64,000 bases of DNA, from NCBI RefSeq assembly GCF_000717995.1, contig NZ_JODM01000001.1:682001-746000 (forward strand). The letters run 5' to 3'. Source of the stretch: Streptomyces violaceorubidus. Lineage in GTDB: Bacteria > Actinomycetota > Actinomycetes > Streptomycetales > Streptomycetaceae. The position numbers and the translations under genes were made by a program. Numbering within the stretch: the stretch's first letter is position 1; each line of letters begins with the position of its first letter. The notes below the pieces were generated by a model that saw only the letters and a list, made by a program, of their open reading frames with translations, did no database searches and had not been told where the DNA came from. Of the stretch, positions 52,178 through 60,589 are shown in pieces.

Positions 52178-54067
52178 ATGAACGAGGGGAAGCCCACGAA
52201 GGCGAAGTGGTGGAGTCGTCCCCGCTCGTCCGAGGACGCACCCGCAGGCGCGCCCGACGGCGACTTCGAGCTGGAACGCCCCCGCCCGGTCCCCGCCACG
52301 GGGCAGGGCCCGGCCACCGACGGCCCGGAGAGCGACGGCGGCGACTTCGAGCTGGAACGCCCGGCGGCGCCCCGCGCGACCGACGAGGGCGACTACGAGC
52401 TGGACCTGCCCCGGCCCGAGCGGGACGGGCCCGCGGACGCCGGTGTGCCGCGGCAGGGGGAGCGTCGCACCGCCCCGGCGCAGGACGCGGTCCCGGCGCA
52501 GGACGCCGCCGTCCCGGACGCCGACGGCACGCCCGCCGCCGAGCGCCCCAAGCCGCTGCACGAACCCGACCCGTACAGCACCCCGCCGTACGGCGAGCCC
52601 GGCCCCTGGGCCCCCGCCCCGCCGGTCCAGCACCCGGCGGCCACACCCGCGCACGGCACCGTGACGCCGACGGCCCCGCACGCGCCCCTCCCGCCCGCAC
52701 CGGCGGGCCCGCACCCCCCGGTGCCGCCCGTGAGCGGGTCGTCGGTGTCCCCGCCTCCGGGCGCGGTGCCCGACCCGGCGTTCGCGGACGCCCCGCCCCC
52801 GGCGCCGCACGAGGCACCGGGGCCGCACCCGGCGGCTGCCCCGCCGTACGACGCGGCACCCCACGCCGCCGCCGACCCGTGGGGGCGCTACGACCCCTGG
52901 GCCGCCTCCGCCCTGCGCCACGACGCGGCCGACCGGGCGCCCCGGCGGCGACAGCTCCCGGCCGCGAAGGCGCTCGTCGGCGGGGCGCTGCTCATCGCCG
53001 TGGTCTGCGGCGGCATCGGCGGCGCCGTCGGCGCCCACCTGGAACGGAACGGCGGCGTGGGCACCGTCGAACTTCCGCAGGCCGGGCCCGAGACGGCCGA
53101 GCGGGACCCGGACAGCGTCGCCGGCATCGCCGCGCGCGCCCTGCCCAGCGTGGTGACCCTGCACGTGAGCGGCAGCGAGGCGGCCGGCACCGGCACCGGC
53201 TTCGTGCTCGACGGCCGCGGCCACATCCTGACCAACAACCACGTCGTGGAGCCCGCGGGCGCCGGCGGCGAGATCACCGTGACCTTCAACAGCGGCGACA
53301 CCGCCGAGGCCACCGTCGTGGGCAGGGACAGCGGGTACGACCTCGCCGTGGTGAAGGTCAAGGGCGTCAGCGGCCTCACCCCCCTGCCCCTCGGCAACTC
53401 CGACGGCGTACGCGTCGGCGACCCCGTCGTCGCCATCGGCGCCCCCTTCGACCTGGCCGGCACGGTCACCTCCGGCATCATCAGCGCCCGGGAACGGCCC
53501 ATCACCGCGGGCGGCGAGGAGGGCGACGGCAGCGACGTCTCGTACGTCGACGCCCTCCAGACCGACGCGCCCATCAACCCGGGCAACTCCGGCGGCCCCC
53601 TCCTGGACGCGCGGGGCCGGGCCATCGGCATCAACTCCGCCATCCGCTCCGCCGACAGCGGCAGCGCCGAGTCGGACGGCGGCCAGGCCGGTTCCATAGG
53701 CCTCGGCTTCGCCATCCCCATCAACCAGGGCAAGCGCGTCGCCGAGGAACTGATCAACACCGGCAAGGCCGCCCACCCGGTCATCGGCATCACCCTCGAC
53801 ATGGAGTACGCGGGCGACGGCGCCCGGGTGAGCGCCAAGGGCAGCGAGGGCGGACCCGCGGTCACCGCCGGCGGCCCCGGCGCGAAGGCCGGCATCAGGC
53901 CGGGGGACGTGATCACCGCGGTCGACGGGCAGCGCGTGCACTCCGGCGAGGAACTCATCGTCAAGACCCGCGCCCACCGCCCCGGCGACCGGCTGGAGCT
54001 GACCCTGGACCGCGACGGCAAGGAGACGAAGGTCTCACTGGTGCTCGGTTCCTCCGGCGGCGACTGA
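52178..54067 (+). CDS. HtrA/DegP-type membrane serine protease with PDZ domain
   Basis: The 629-residue protease has a Pro-rich cytoplasmic region (1-265) with three copies of a D(F/Y)EL(E/D) motif (DGDFELERP, GGDFELERP, EGDYELDLP) and a membrane helix (about 266-288). The trypsin-like domain has triad H355 (NNHVV), D388 (DLAVVKV) and S471 (GNSGGPL). A PDZ domain (about 530-625; GGPGAKAGIRPGDVITAVDGQ) follows. It degrades or processes misfolded exported proteins, and placement after a sigma/anti-sigma pair fits envelope stress. ATG 52178 follows GGGGGAGAAG. The gap to tatB is 145 bp. Confidence 0.94.
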   Translation: MNEGKPTKAKWWSRPRSSEDAPAGAPDGDFELERPRPVPATGQGPATDGPESDGGDFELERPAAPRATDEGDYELDLPRPERDGPADAGVPRQGERRTAPAQDAVPAQDAAVPDADGTPAAERPKPLHEPDPYSTPPYGEPGPWAPAPPVQHPAATPAHGTVTPTAPHAPLPPAPAGPHPPVPPVSGSSVSPPPGAVPDPAFADAPPPAPHEAPGPHPAAAPPYDAAPHAAADPWGRYDPWAASALRHDAADRAPRRRQLPAAKALVGGALLIAVVCGGIGGAVGAHLERNGGVGTVELPQAGPETAERDPDSVAGIAARALPSVVTLHVSGSEAAGTGTGFVLDGRGHILTNNHVVEPAGAGGEITVTFNSGDTAEATVVGRDSGYDLAVVKVKGVSGLTPLPLGNSDGVRVGDPVVAIGAPFDLAGTVTSGIISARERPITAGGEEGDGSDVSYVDALQTDAPINPGNSGGPLLDARGRAIGINSAIRSADSGSAESDGGQAGSIGLGFAIPINQGKRVAEELINTGKAAHPVIGITLDMEYAGDGARVSAKGSEGGPAVTAGGPGAKAGIRPGDVITAVDGQRVHSGEELIVKTRAHRPGDRLELTLDRDGKETKVSLVLGSSGGD

Positions 54068-54212
54068 CGCGGGAAGGTCCCGACAAGGTGCCAGGAAGGC
54101 AAACAATTCGGAAAGCGCTCGCATACACCCCCTCAGCGCTCACGGGACGGTACCGGTCGGACAGGATCGACGGGTACCGTGGTGGCGGCCCGGACATCCC
54201 AAGGAGCTTCAG

Positions 54213-54674
54213 GTGTTCAATGACATAGGCGCCCTAGAGCTGGTGACGCTCGTCGTCCTCGCCGTGCTCGTCTTCGGTCCGGACAAGCTCCCCAAGGTCA
54301 TCCAGGACGTGACGCGCACCATCCGGAAGATCCGGGAGTTCTCGGACAGCGCCAAGCAGGACATCCGCCAGGAGCTGGGCCCGGAGTTCAAGGACTTCGA
54401 GTTCGAGGACCTCAACCCCAAGACGTTCATCCGCAAGCAGCTGGACAGCGACGAGCTGGGGCTCAAGGAGATCCGCAACGGCTTCGACCTGAAGAAGGAG
54501 ATGGCCGAGGTCACCGACGCCATCCACGGCCGCGACACGGAACCCTCGTCCTCCGGGTCGTCCTCGTCCGGCTCGGACGGCGGACGTGTCGACATGTCGA
54601 AGAAGCCCGAGAAGCCGGGGGAGACCGACAGGCCCGCCGACGACCGTCCGCCCTTCGACATGGACGCCACCTGA
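54213..54674 (+). CDS. tatB: Sec-independent protein translocase subunit TatB
   Basis: The 153-residue Tat subunit has an N-terminal membrane helix (IGALELVTLVVLAVLVFGP) containing the TatB-type Glu8, the FGPDKLP hinge, an amphipathic helix (IQDVTRTIRKIREFSDSAKQDI) and a long charged Ser-rich tail. TatB presents folded twin-arginine substrates to TatA/C. It starts at GTG 54213 with AAGGAG upstream. No tatA or tatC lies in the window, as usual for Streptomyces. A Tat substrate candidate occurs at 31169. Confidence 0.95.
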   Translation: MFNDIGALELVTLVVLAVLVFGPDKLPKVIQDVTRTIRKIREFSDSAKQDIRQELGPEFKDFEFEDLNPKTFIRKQLDSDELGLKEIRNGFDLKKEMAEVTDAIHGRDTEPSSSGSSSSGSDGGRVDMSKKPEKPGETDRPADDRPPFDMDAT

Positions 54675-54909
54675 TCCACCCGGCGCCCGGCCCGCGGCCC
54701 GCGGGGTGCGCGAACGTGACGTGTCTCATACTCCGGACGGGGCGCACAGGCCCTGAGGACGACGCCCGCGCGGCCCACGCGCCGGGCGATTTCCCGGCTG
54801 CCGCCGACGGGGTGGCTATGCTGCCCGAGTTGTTGTGCGGACCGGACGAGTGCGCCCGAAGGGGGGCGGGCCGTGCCGGACCGACGAGAGCGAGGAGGCG
54901 TCCGGGCAC

Positions 54910-55581
54910 ATGGAGACGACGAGTCGGGCAGTCGCGCAGGCGCCGGCCGCGGAGGGCGGACCACAGTCCCCCTCCGGCCGGCGTACGGTCGACGGCTACC
55001 TGCGTGCGCCCTTCCCCTGGTACGGCCTCGACGAGGCCTTCGCGGGACGGCGCTGGCTGATGCAGATCGGTACGTCGGCCGACGGGGCCGTGGAGCACGG
55101 CTCGATCGGCCACGGCGACGAACCGTCGGTGCGCAACGAGCACGTGGCGGGCGACGAGCAGGACGCCAAGGAGAAGTTCGCGGTCGTCGTGACCGTCGCG
55201 GCCAACCCCGACCGGCGCAGCGCCGACGGCACCGGCCTGCTGGAGGCCACCTCGGTGTCCTCGGCGGCCTGGCTGGCCGGAGTGGGACTGCTGTCCTTCA
55301 CCTGGCCCGGCCAGATGGACCACTCACTGCGCGACGACTGGCTGGAGCAGCAGACGGAGACCGCGTGGGTCCTCGCGGACGACCTCGACGGCGAGGACTG
55401 GACGACGCTGTCCCTCCCGGTGGACGGCGTTCCGACGCCCTTCCACTACCGGGAGTCCGAGTTCGGCTGGGTGCTGGCCGGTTCGACCGAGCAGGGCGTG
55501 CACCTCGGCGCGTACGGACGGGGCATGAGCGCGTACGGGCTGGCCTTCGCCGTGGTCAAGGACATCGCCGCGTACGCCTAG
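54910..55581 (+). CDS. Conserved hypothetical protein; stop codon lies in a MITE
   Basis: The 223-residue protein has no signal peptide or membrane segment. Recognisable parts are DGYLRAPFPWYGLDEAFAGRRWLMQIGTSADGAVEHGS and ESEFGWVLAGSTEQGVHLGAYGRGMSAYGLAFAVVKDIAAYA, resembling Streptomyces-specific hypothetical proteins without known function. ATG 54910 has GAGGAGG about 11 bp upstream. The TAG (55579-55581) is inside the left terminal repeat of the element at 55578, so the C-terminus may have been trimmed or altered by insertion. Confidence 0.8.
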   Translation: METTSRAVAQAPAAEGGPQSPSGRRTVDGYLRAPFPWYGLDEAFAGRRWLMQIGTSADGAVEHGSIGHGDEPSVRNEHVAGDEQDAKEKFAVVVTVAANPDRRSADGTGLLEATSVSSAAWLAGVGLLSFTWPGQMDHSLRDDWLEQQTETAWVLADDLDGEDWTTLSLPVDGVPTPFHYRESEFGWVLAGSTEQGVHLGAYGRGMSAYGLAFAVVKDIAAYA

Positions 55582-55767
55582 GGGGTGTCGTTTGGATCTT
55601 GCCGGGGGCGCGGGGTCTGGCACGCACATCTGCGGCGTTGTCGTCGGTTGCCAGGGCTCCGCCCTGTCGCCCTCCTCCGCCGTGCAGCTGCACGCACCAG
55701 ACCCCCCTCGGGTCGGCAGCAGGGCACCGTCGCCCGGAGCCGGCCAGATCCAAACGACACCCCCTAG
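55578..55767. mobile_element. 190-bp MITE-like element with 22-bp perfect terminal inverted repeats
   Basis: The outer 22 bp (55578-55599, CTAGGGGGTGTCGTTTGGAT plus CT) are perfectly repeated in inverse orientation at 55746-55767. The terminal CTAG is itself palindromic and could represent a TA-type target duplication. The interior holds no ORF of note and several short inverted segments (GGGCTCCGCCCTG, TGCAGCTGCA). I recognise repeats with ends GGGGGTGTCGTTTGGATC as frequent in Streptomyces genomes. Mobility in trans by a transposase elsewhere is inferred. It may also act as a terminator between convergent genes. Confidence 0.85.
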
Positions 55768-55845
55768 CCGGGACCCGACCGGCAGCCGTACGTACGACGA
55801 GGGGCGCCGTCCCGGCGGACAGCGCCCCCACTCCCGTACGGGAGG

Positions 55846-56979
55846 TCAGAACTTGTTCTTCGGCGTGATCCCCAGGGACAGCCCCGAAAGGCCCCGCTGC
55901 CGGCCGCCGAGCTTGCCCGCGATCGAGCGCAGGGCCGCGCCCGCCGGGGAGTCCGGGTCGGACAGGACGACGGGCTTGCCCTCGTCGCCGCCCTCGCGCA
56001 GCCGGACGTCGATCGGGATGGCGCCGAGGACCGGCACCGACGCGCCGGTGGTGCGGGTCAGGCCGTCGGCGACCGTCTGGCCGCCGCCGGTGCCGAAGAC
56101 GTCGACCATCTCGCCGCAGTGCGGGCAGGGCAGCCCGGACATGTTCTCCACCACGCCGACGATCTTCTGGTGGGTCTGCACGGCGATGGCCCCGGCCCGC
56201 TCCGCCACCTCGGCCGCGGCCTGCTGAGGGGTCGTCACGACCAGGATCTCGGCGTTCGGAACCAGCTGCGCCACCGAGATCGCGATGTCGCCGGTGCCGG
56301 GCGGCAGATCGAGCAGCAGGACGTCGAGGTCGCCCCAGTACACGTCCGCCAGGAACTGCTGGAGCGCGCGGTGCAGCATCGGGCCGCGCCAGACCACCGG
56401 CGCGTTGCCCGGGGTGAACATGCCAATCGAGATGACCTTCACGCCGTTGGCCGAGGGCGGCATGATCATGTTCTCGACCTGGGTGGGACGCCCGTCGGCG
56501 CCCAGCATGCGCGGCACCGAGTGGCCGTAGATGTCGGCGTCGACGACACCGACCTTGAGGCCGTCCGCCGCCATCGAGGCCGCCAGGTTCACCGTCACCG
56601 AGGACTTGCCGACGCCGCCCTTGCCGGACGCCACCGCGTACACCCGGGTGAGGCTGCCCGGCTTGGCGAAGGGCACCTCGCGCTCGGTCTGCCCGCCGCG
56701 CAGGGCGGTGGCCAGCTCCTTGCGCTGCTCGTCGCTCATCACGTCCAGCTCGACGTCGACGCGGGTGACGCCCTCGACCCGCGCCACCGCGTCCGTCACG
56801 CGCTGCGTGATGGTGTCCCGCATGGGGCAACCGGAGACCGTCAGGTACACGGCGACCGCGACCGCTCCGTCCGCGCCGATCTCCACCGACTTGACCATCC
56901 CCAGCTCGGTGATGGGCCGGTTGATCTCGGGGTCGTTCACCGTCGCCAGTGCTTCGCGCACCGCGTCTTCCGTAGCCAT
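55846..56979 (-). CDS. mrp: Mrp/NBP35-family P-loop iron-sulfur carrier ATPase (ApbC-like)
   Basis: The 377-residue protein has an N-terminal MIP18/DUF59 domain (about 1-85; VNDPEINRPITELGMVKSV...GCPMRDTI). The ParA-like ATPase has the deviant Walker A GKGGVGKSS (about 119-127), DIYGHSVPRMLG, LDLPPGTGD and the cluster-binding CPHC. The family assembles or transfers [Fe-S] clusters. ATG 56979 is chosen; GTG 56985 would add two residues. It corresponds by position to Rv1229c. Confidence 0.94.
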   Translation of the reverse strand: MATEDAVREALATVNDPEINRPITELGMVKSVEIGADGAVAVAVYLTVSGCPMRDTITQRVTDAVARVEGVTRVDVELDVMSDEQRKELATALRGGQTEREVPFAKPGSLTRVYAVASGKGGVGKSSVTVNLAASMAADGLKVGVVDADIYGHSVPRMLGADGRPTQVENMIMPPSANGVKVISIGMFTPGNAPVVWRGPMLHRALQQFLADVYWGDLDVLLLDLPPGTGDIAISVAQLVPNAEILVVTTPQQAAAEVAERAGAIAVQTHQKIVGVVENMSGLPCPHCGEMVDVFGTGGGQTVADGLTRTTGASVPVLGAIPIDVRLREGGDEGKPVVLSDPDSPAGAALRSIAGKLGGRQRGLSGLSLGITPKNKF

Positions 56980-57023
56980 GGACACGATGGTACGGCGCCG
57001 CCCACGGGGCGCGGAAAGCCCCG

Positions 57024-57623
57024 TCAGCGGTCGTGTACGTCACGCCCGGCGGACCGATCCGCCGGGAATACCCCACGTTCGGGACGGTGGCCGTTCTGCC
57101 GCTCCTCCAGCTCCTTGAGCGCGTCCTGGAGCTCGGAGCGGATCCAGTCCCGCGTCGCGACCTCGCCCAGTCCGATACGCAGGGCGGCGATCTCCCGGGT
57201 CAGGTACTCGGTGTCGGCGATCGACCGCTCGTTCTGCTTGCGGTCCTGCTCCAGGTTGACCCGGTCCCGGTCGTCCTGCCGGTTCTGCGCCAGCAGGATC
57301 AGCGGGGCGGCGTAGGAGGCCTGGAGGGACAGCATCAGCGTCAGGAAGATGAACGGGTACTCGTCGAAGCGCAGCCCGCTGGGTGCCGACACGTTCCACA
57401 CCACCCACAGGATGATGACGACCGTCATCCAGACGATGAACCGCCCGGTGCCCAGGAAGCGCGCGACCCGTTCCGACAGCCGGCCGAAGGACTCCGGGTC
57501 CCACTCGGGCAGCAGCCTGCGGCGCGGCGGACGCGGCTGGTCGAGGCGGGTGCGGGTCCGGGAGGAGGCGGTGGCCCCCGACGTGGCGCGCTCCCGGGTC
57601 GTCGTCTCGCGCTCAGGCACCAT
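57024..57623 (-). CDS. DUF1003 membrane protein
   Basis: The 199-residue protein has an Arg/Thr-rich N-terminus, then ERVARFLGTGRFIVWMTVVIILWVVWNV and PFIFLTLMLSLQASYAAPLILLAQNRQDDRDR, the two-helix DUF1003 core. A coiled-coil C-terminal part (LEQDRKQNERSIADTEYLTREIAAL...LQDALKELEER) follows. The function of this family is unknown; members often accompany ion transport genes. It overlaps the upstream MgtE-N/CBS gene by 11 bp (57613-57623), so the two are coupled. Confidence 0.88.
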   Translation of the reverse strand: MVPERETTTRERATSGATASSRTRTRLDQPRPPRRRLLPEWDPESFGRLSERVARFLGTGRFIVWMTVVIILWVVWNVSAPSGLRFDEYPFIFLTLMLSLQASYAAPLILLAQNRQDDRDRVNLEQDRKQNERSIADTEYLTREIAALRIGLGEVATRDWIRSELQDALKELEERQNGHRPERGVFPADRSAGRDVHDR

Positions 57624-58908
57624 CGGCGCCCACCTCCCCCGCCGCCGTCTCGTCCAGGTGGTACTCGGTCTCCCGCCAGTCGTCGGGCAGCATGTGGTCC
57701 AGTACGTCGTCCACGGTGACCGCGCCGAGCAGCGCCCCCGAGTCGTCCACGACGGGCGCCGCGACCATGTCGTACGCGGCGAAGAACCCGGCGACCACGG
57801 GCAGCGCGGCATCCGGCTCCAGGGGTTGCAGGTCGTCGTCGAGGATCGAGCCGACCAGCGTGTACGGGGGGTCGCGCAGCAGCCGCTGGAAGTGGACCGT
57901 GCCCAGGTACTTGCCGGTCGGCGTCTCCTCGGGCGGACGGCAGACGTAGACCTGGGCGGCGTGCGCCGGGGACAGGTCGGGGTTGCGGATGCGGGCCAGG
58001 GCGTCGGCGACGGTCGCGTCGGGCCGCAGCACGATCGGCTCGGTCGTCATCAGACCGCCGGCCGTGTGCTCCTCGTACGCCATCAGGCGCCGCATGTCGG
58101 CCGCGTCGTCGGGCTGCATCAGGCTCAGCAGCCGTTCCTTGTCCGCCTCGGGCAGCTCGCCCAGCAGGTCGGCCGCGTCGTCGGGGTCCATCGCCTCCAG
58201 GACGTCGGCGGCACGCTCCTCCTTGAGCTTGCCGAGGATCTCGATCTGGTCGTCCTCGGGCAGCTCCTCCAGCACGTCGGCCAGGCGGTCGTCGTCGAGC
58301 GCGGCGGCGACCTCGGCACGGCGCTTGGCGGACAGGTGGTGCAGGACGTTGGCGAGGTCGGCGGGGCGCAGCTGCTCGAAGGTGGCCAGCAGGTTCTCGG
58401 CGCCCTGCCCCTGCTCCTCGACGGAGAAGCCGGATACGCCGGACCACTCCACGGTCAGCGTCTCACCCCTGTTGCGGCGGAAGGCGCCGCCCTTCCGGCC
58501 CTTGCGGACGAAGACCTTGTCGATCTCCCAGTCCCGGCGGGCGGGCAACTGCTGCACCGACAGGTCGAGCACCGTGACCTCCTCACCCGTCTCGGTGAGC
58601 GTGACCCGCCGGTCGAGCAGCTCGCCGAAGACGAGGCGCTCGGTGGGCCGCTGCTCGAAACGCCGGACGTTGACCACGCCGGTGGTGATGACCTGGCCGG
58701 ACTCGATGCCGGTGACCCGGGTCATGGGCAGGAAGATCCGGCGCCGGGTGGTCAGTTCGACGACCAGCCCGAGGACGCGCGGGGGCTTGCGGCCGACGCG
58801 GAGCATGACGACCAGATCGCGGACGCGCCCCACCTGGTCGCCGGCCGGGTCGAACACGGCGATGCCGGAGAGGTGGGAGACGAAGATCCGGGGGGCGCCC
58901 GCTGCCAT
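57613..58908 (-). CDS. MgtE-N/CBS-domain protein with PRC-barrel-like N-terminus
   Basis: The 431-residue soluble protein has an N-terminal PRC-barrel-like region (about 5-120; GIAVFDPAGDQVGRVRDLVVML). An MgtE N-domain helical repeat follows (about 165-275; LRPADLANVLHHLSAKRRAEVAAAL...LEAMDPDDAADLLGELP), then two CBS domains (about 285-425). MgtE N and CBS domains gate Mg channels by sensing Mg, but the membrane part of MgtE is absent. It may regulate a partner such as the DUF1003 protein or CorA downstream. AAGGAG precedes ATG 58908 on the minus strand. Comparable to Rv1232c. Confidence 0.88.
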   Translation of the reverse strand: MAAGAPRIFVSHLSGIAVFDPAGDQVGRVRDLVVMLRVGRKPPRVLGLVVELTTRRRIFLPMTRVTGIESGQVITTGVVNVRRFEQRPTERLVFGELLDRRVTLTETGEEVTVLDLSVQQLPARRDWEIDKVFVRKGRKGGAFRRNRGETLTVEWSGVSGFSVEEQGQGAENLLATFEQLRPADLANVLHHLSAKRRAEVAAALDDDRLADVLEELPEDDQIEILGKLKEERAADVLEAMDPDDAADLLGELPEADKERLLSLMQPDDAADMRRLMAYEEHTAGGLMTTEPIVLRPDATVADALARIRNPDLSPAHAAQVYVCRPPEETPTGKYLGTVHFQRLLRDPPYTLVGSILDDDLQPLEPDAALPVVAGFFAAYDMVAAPVVDDSGALLGAVTVDDVLDHMLPDDWRETEYHLDETAAGEVGADGA

Positions 58909-58953
58909 GGCCGCGGCTCCTTTCCTCACGCTTCGCGGAGTCGGGTGGGAGTT

Positions 58954-59040
58954 GGTGGACGTCGAGTGGGGGTGCGTGGAAGTGGAGTAGGGGGCGTGGA
59001 AGTGGAGTCGGGGGGCGTGCAAGTGGGGGCGTGAAGGCTG
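58954..59040. repeat. Degenerate tandem repeat of about 20 bp
   Basis: Units like GCGTGGAAGTGGAGTNGGGG occur about four times with decay at both ends, just upstream of the minus-strand MgtE-N/CBS gene and before the lipoprotein gene. No coding function is apparent. Confidence 0.7.
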
Positions 59041-59245
59041 ATTCGTACGGTGTCTCTTTTCCGAATTGCCCGCTCGGACGCGCTTCAGGCTAGCCCGTCC
59101 CGATCGGCCTCGCCCTGGCGGCCGGTCCGGACGGACTGGCTCCGTTCGCCCCGCACGCCCCCGGTACGCTGCGCCCTGGCCCGGTCGGTTCGCCTCCGAC
59201 GTCCGTCGGCCCCGTGTCAGCCCCGTCAGAAAGGCAGTCCCACCT

Positions 59246-59983
59246 GTGTCTGTGACTCCCCGGCGCCGAATCCGCAGGGCCGTGTGGCTGGGCGCGGTGT
59301 GCGTCCTGGCCGTGACGGGAGCCGGGCTGACGGGATGCGGCAGCGAGGACCCCGACGCGGGCACCAACGGCCTCGGCAAGCTCCCGGCCGACAAGATCCA
59401 GGCGAAGGCCGGTGCGGCCGCGCAGGCCGCCGACACGGTGCGCCTGCACGGCACGGTGGAGGCCGGCGGCAACAGGTACACCCTCGACATGCGGCTGAAG
59501 GCCGACGGGGGGACCGGGTCGGTCGCCGCCGAGGGGACGACCTTCGGACTGCTGCGCGTCGGCGAGCAGCTCTTCCTCAAGGCCGACGCCGGATTCTGGA
59601 GCCACGACGGCGGCGACGCCAAGGCGGCCGACAAGCTCGCCGGCAAGTACGTGAAGGTGCCGCAGAGCGATCCCGTGTACAAGAAGTTCAGCGGCTTCAC
59701 GGACAAGGACGTTCTCCTCGACGGACTGCTGACCCTGCACGGCACGGTGAAGACGGACGGCCGCCACGAGCAGGCCGGTGTGCGCACCGTCCGGATCACC
59801 GGCGACGACGGCGCGGGCGGATCGCTGGACGTCTCCCTGGAGGGCACGCCCTACCCGCTGCGCCTGGTGCGGGCGGGCAGCGCGGGCACGCTCAGCCTCT
59901 CGGACTGGAACAAGGACTTCGCGCTGGAGCAGCCGGCCAAGGACGACACCCTGGACTACGGCAAGCAGCTGCCGTCCTCCTGA
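59246..59983 (+). CDS. LppX/LolA-like lipoprotein
   Basis: The 245-residue lipoprotein has signal peptide RRRIRRAVWLGAVCVLAVTGAGLTGC with lipobox LTGC. The mature part resembles the LppX/LprG family: ADKIQAKAGAAAQAADTVRLHGTVEAGGNRYTLDMRLKADGGTGSV, then GEQLFLKADAGFW...KLAGKYVKV and a beta-rich end with TLSLSDWNKDF. This half-barrel fold usually holds lipids or supports lipoprotein traffic. GTG 59246 follows AAGG; GTG 59252 is an alternative. It converges on the gene at 60044, with a 9-bp tandem repeat between. Confidence 0.85.
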   Translation: MSVTPRRRIRRAVWLGAVCVLAVTGAGLTGCGSEDPDAGTNGLGKLPADKIQAKAGAAAQAADTVRLHGTVEAGGNRYTLDMRLKADGGTGSVAAEGTTFGLLRVGEQLFLKADAGFWSHDGGDAKAADKLAGKYVKVPQSDPVYKKFSGFTDKDVLLDGLLTLHGTVKTDGRHEQAGVRTVRITGDDGAGGSLDVSLEGTPYPLRLVRAGSAGTLSLSDWNKDFALEQPAKDDTLDYGKQLPSS

Positions 59984-59993
59984 GGCGTCCCGT

Positions 59994-60049
59994 GGCCGTC
60001 TGTGCCGTCTGTGCCGTCTGTGCCGTCAGTGCGGTCAGTGCGGTCAGCG
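59994..60049. repeat. Tandem 9-bp repeat (TGTGCCGTC / AGTGCGGTC)
   Basis: About six head-to-tail 9-bp units, the first three CCGTCTGTG-phase and the last three with A and G changes, lie between the convergent lipoprotein gene and the gene ending at 60044. The last copies reach into the stop region of that gene. Confidence 0.85.
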
Positions 60050-60556
60050 CCGTTTGCGGCGCTTGAGCAGCAGGCGCGGCAGCCCGGCCGGCACCGGCTG
60101 CCGGGTCGTTGCCGGGCTCGCGAGCGGGGCCTCGGCCAGGGAGGTGTCGGGCAGCGGTGCCGTGCTCCCTGTCGGCTCCAGACGCAGCACCCGGCACTCA
60201 CGGGCCCAGCGGTCGGTCATGGCCTCGCCGTCCGGGGCGTTCAGCCGCTTGCCCCTGAGGTCGCCGACCGCCGCCTGCCACGCCTCGGAACCGGACGGCA
60301 GCTCCACCACCCGCGCGGTCCAGGAGACCAGCCGGCCGCCCTTGTCCTTGCTGCGCACCGTCACCTCGGCCGCTGCCCCGTCGGCCAGCCCCGGCAGCGG
60401 CTGCTCGCCCGGACCGTCGCCGACGACGCAGGCCGCGCCCTCGTGCCAGACGTGCCACAGGGCCCGGGCGGGCACGTGGGGACCCTTGACCCAGATGAGG
60501 CCGGACTTCTTGGTGGCCTCCTCGACGAGGGCCTGGCCGAGCAGCTCGCTAGTCAT
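60044..60556 (-). CDS. Conserved hypothetical protein, possibly split-barrel (PNPOx-like)
   Basis: The 170-residue protein has 'EATKKSGLIWVKGPHVPARALWHVWHEGAACVVGDGPGEQPLPGLADGAAAEVTVRSKDKGGRLVSWTARVVELP'. This is a run of beta-strands reminiscent of pyridoxamine-phosphate-oxidase-like split barrels, but no flavin motif is certain. The C-terminal 45 residues are Pro/Ala-rich and end in a very basic LLLKRRKRR. The ATG is at 60556. It is 33 bp downstream of the CorA gene in the same direction and may be co-transcribed. Confidence 0.75.
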   Translation of the reverse strand: MTSELLGQALVEEATKKSGLIWVKGPHVPARALWHVWHEGAACVVGDGPGEQPLPGLADGAAAEVTVRSKDKGGRLVSWTARVVELPSGSEAWQAAVGDLRGKRLNAPDGEAMTDRWARECRVLRLEPTGSTAPLPDTSLAEAPLASPATTRQPVPAGLPRLLLKRRKRR

Positions 60557-60589
60557 GCGGTCAGCCTATCCAGGGGCCCGGGGGCGGGT

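Noticed and set aside
55585..56227. Plus-strand open frames inside and after the MITE-like element
   Set aside because: They begin inside the terminal repeat and run antisense to mrp; no transposase motif is present.
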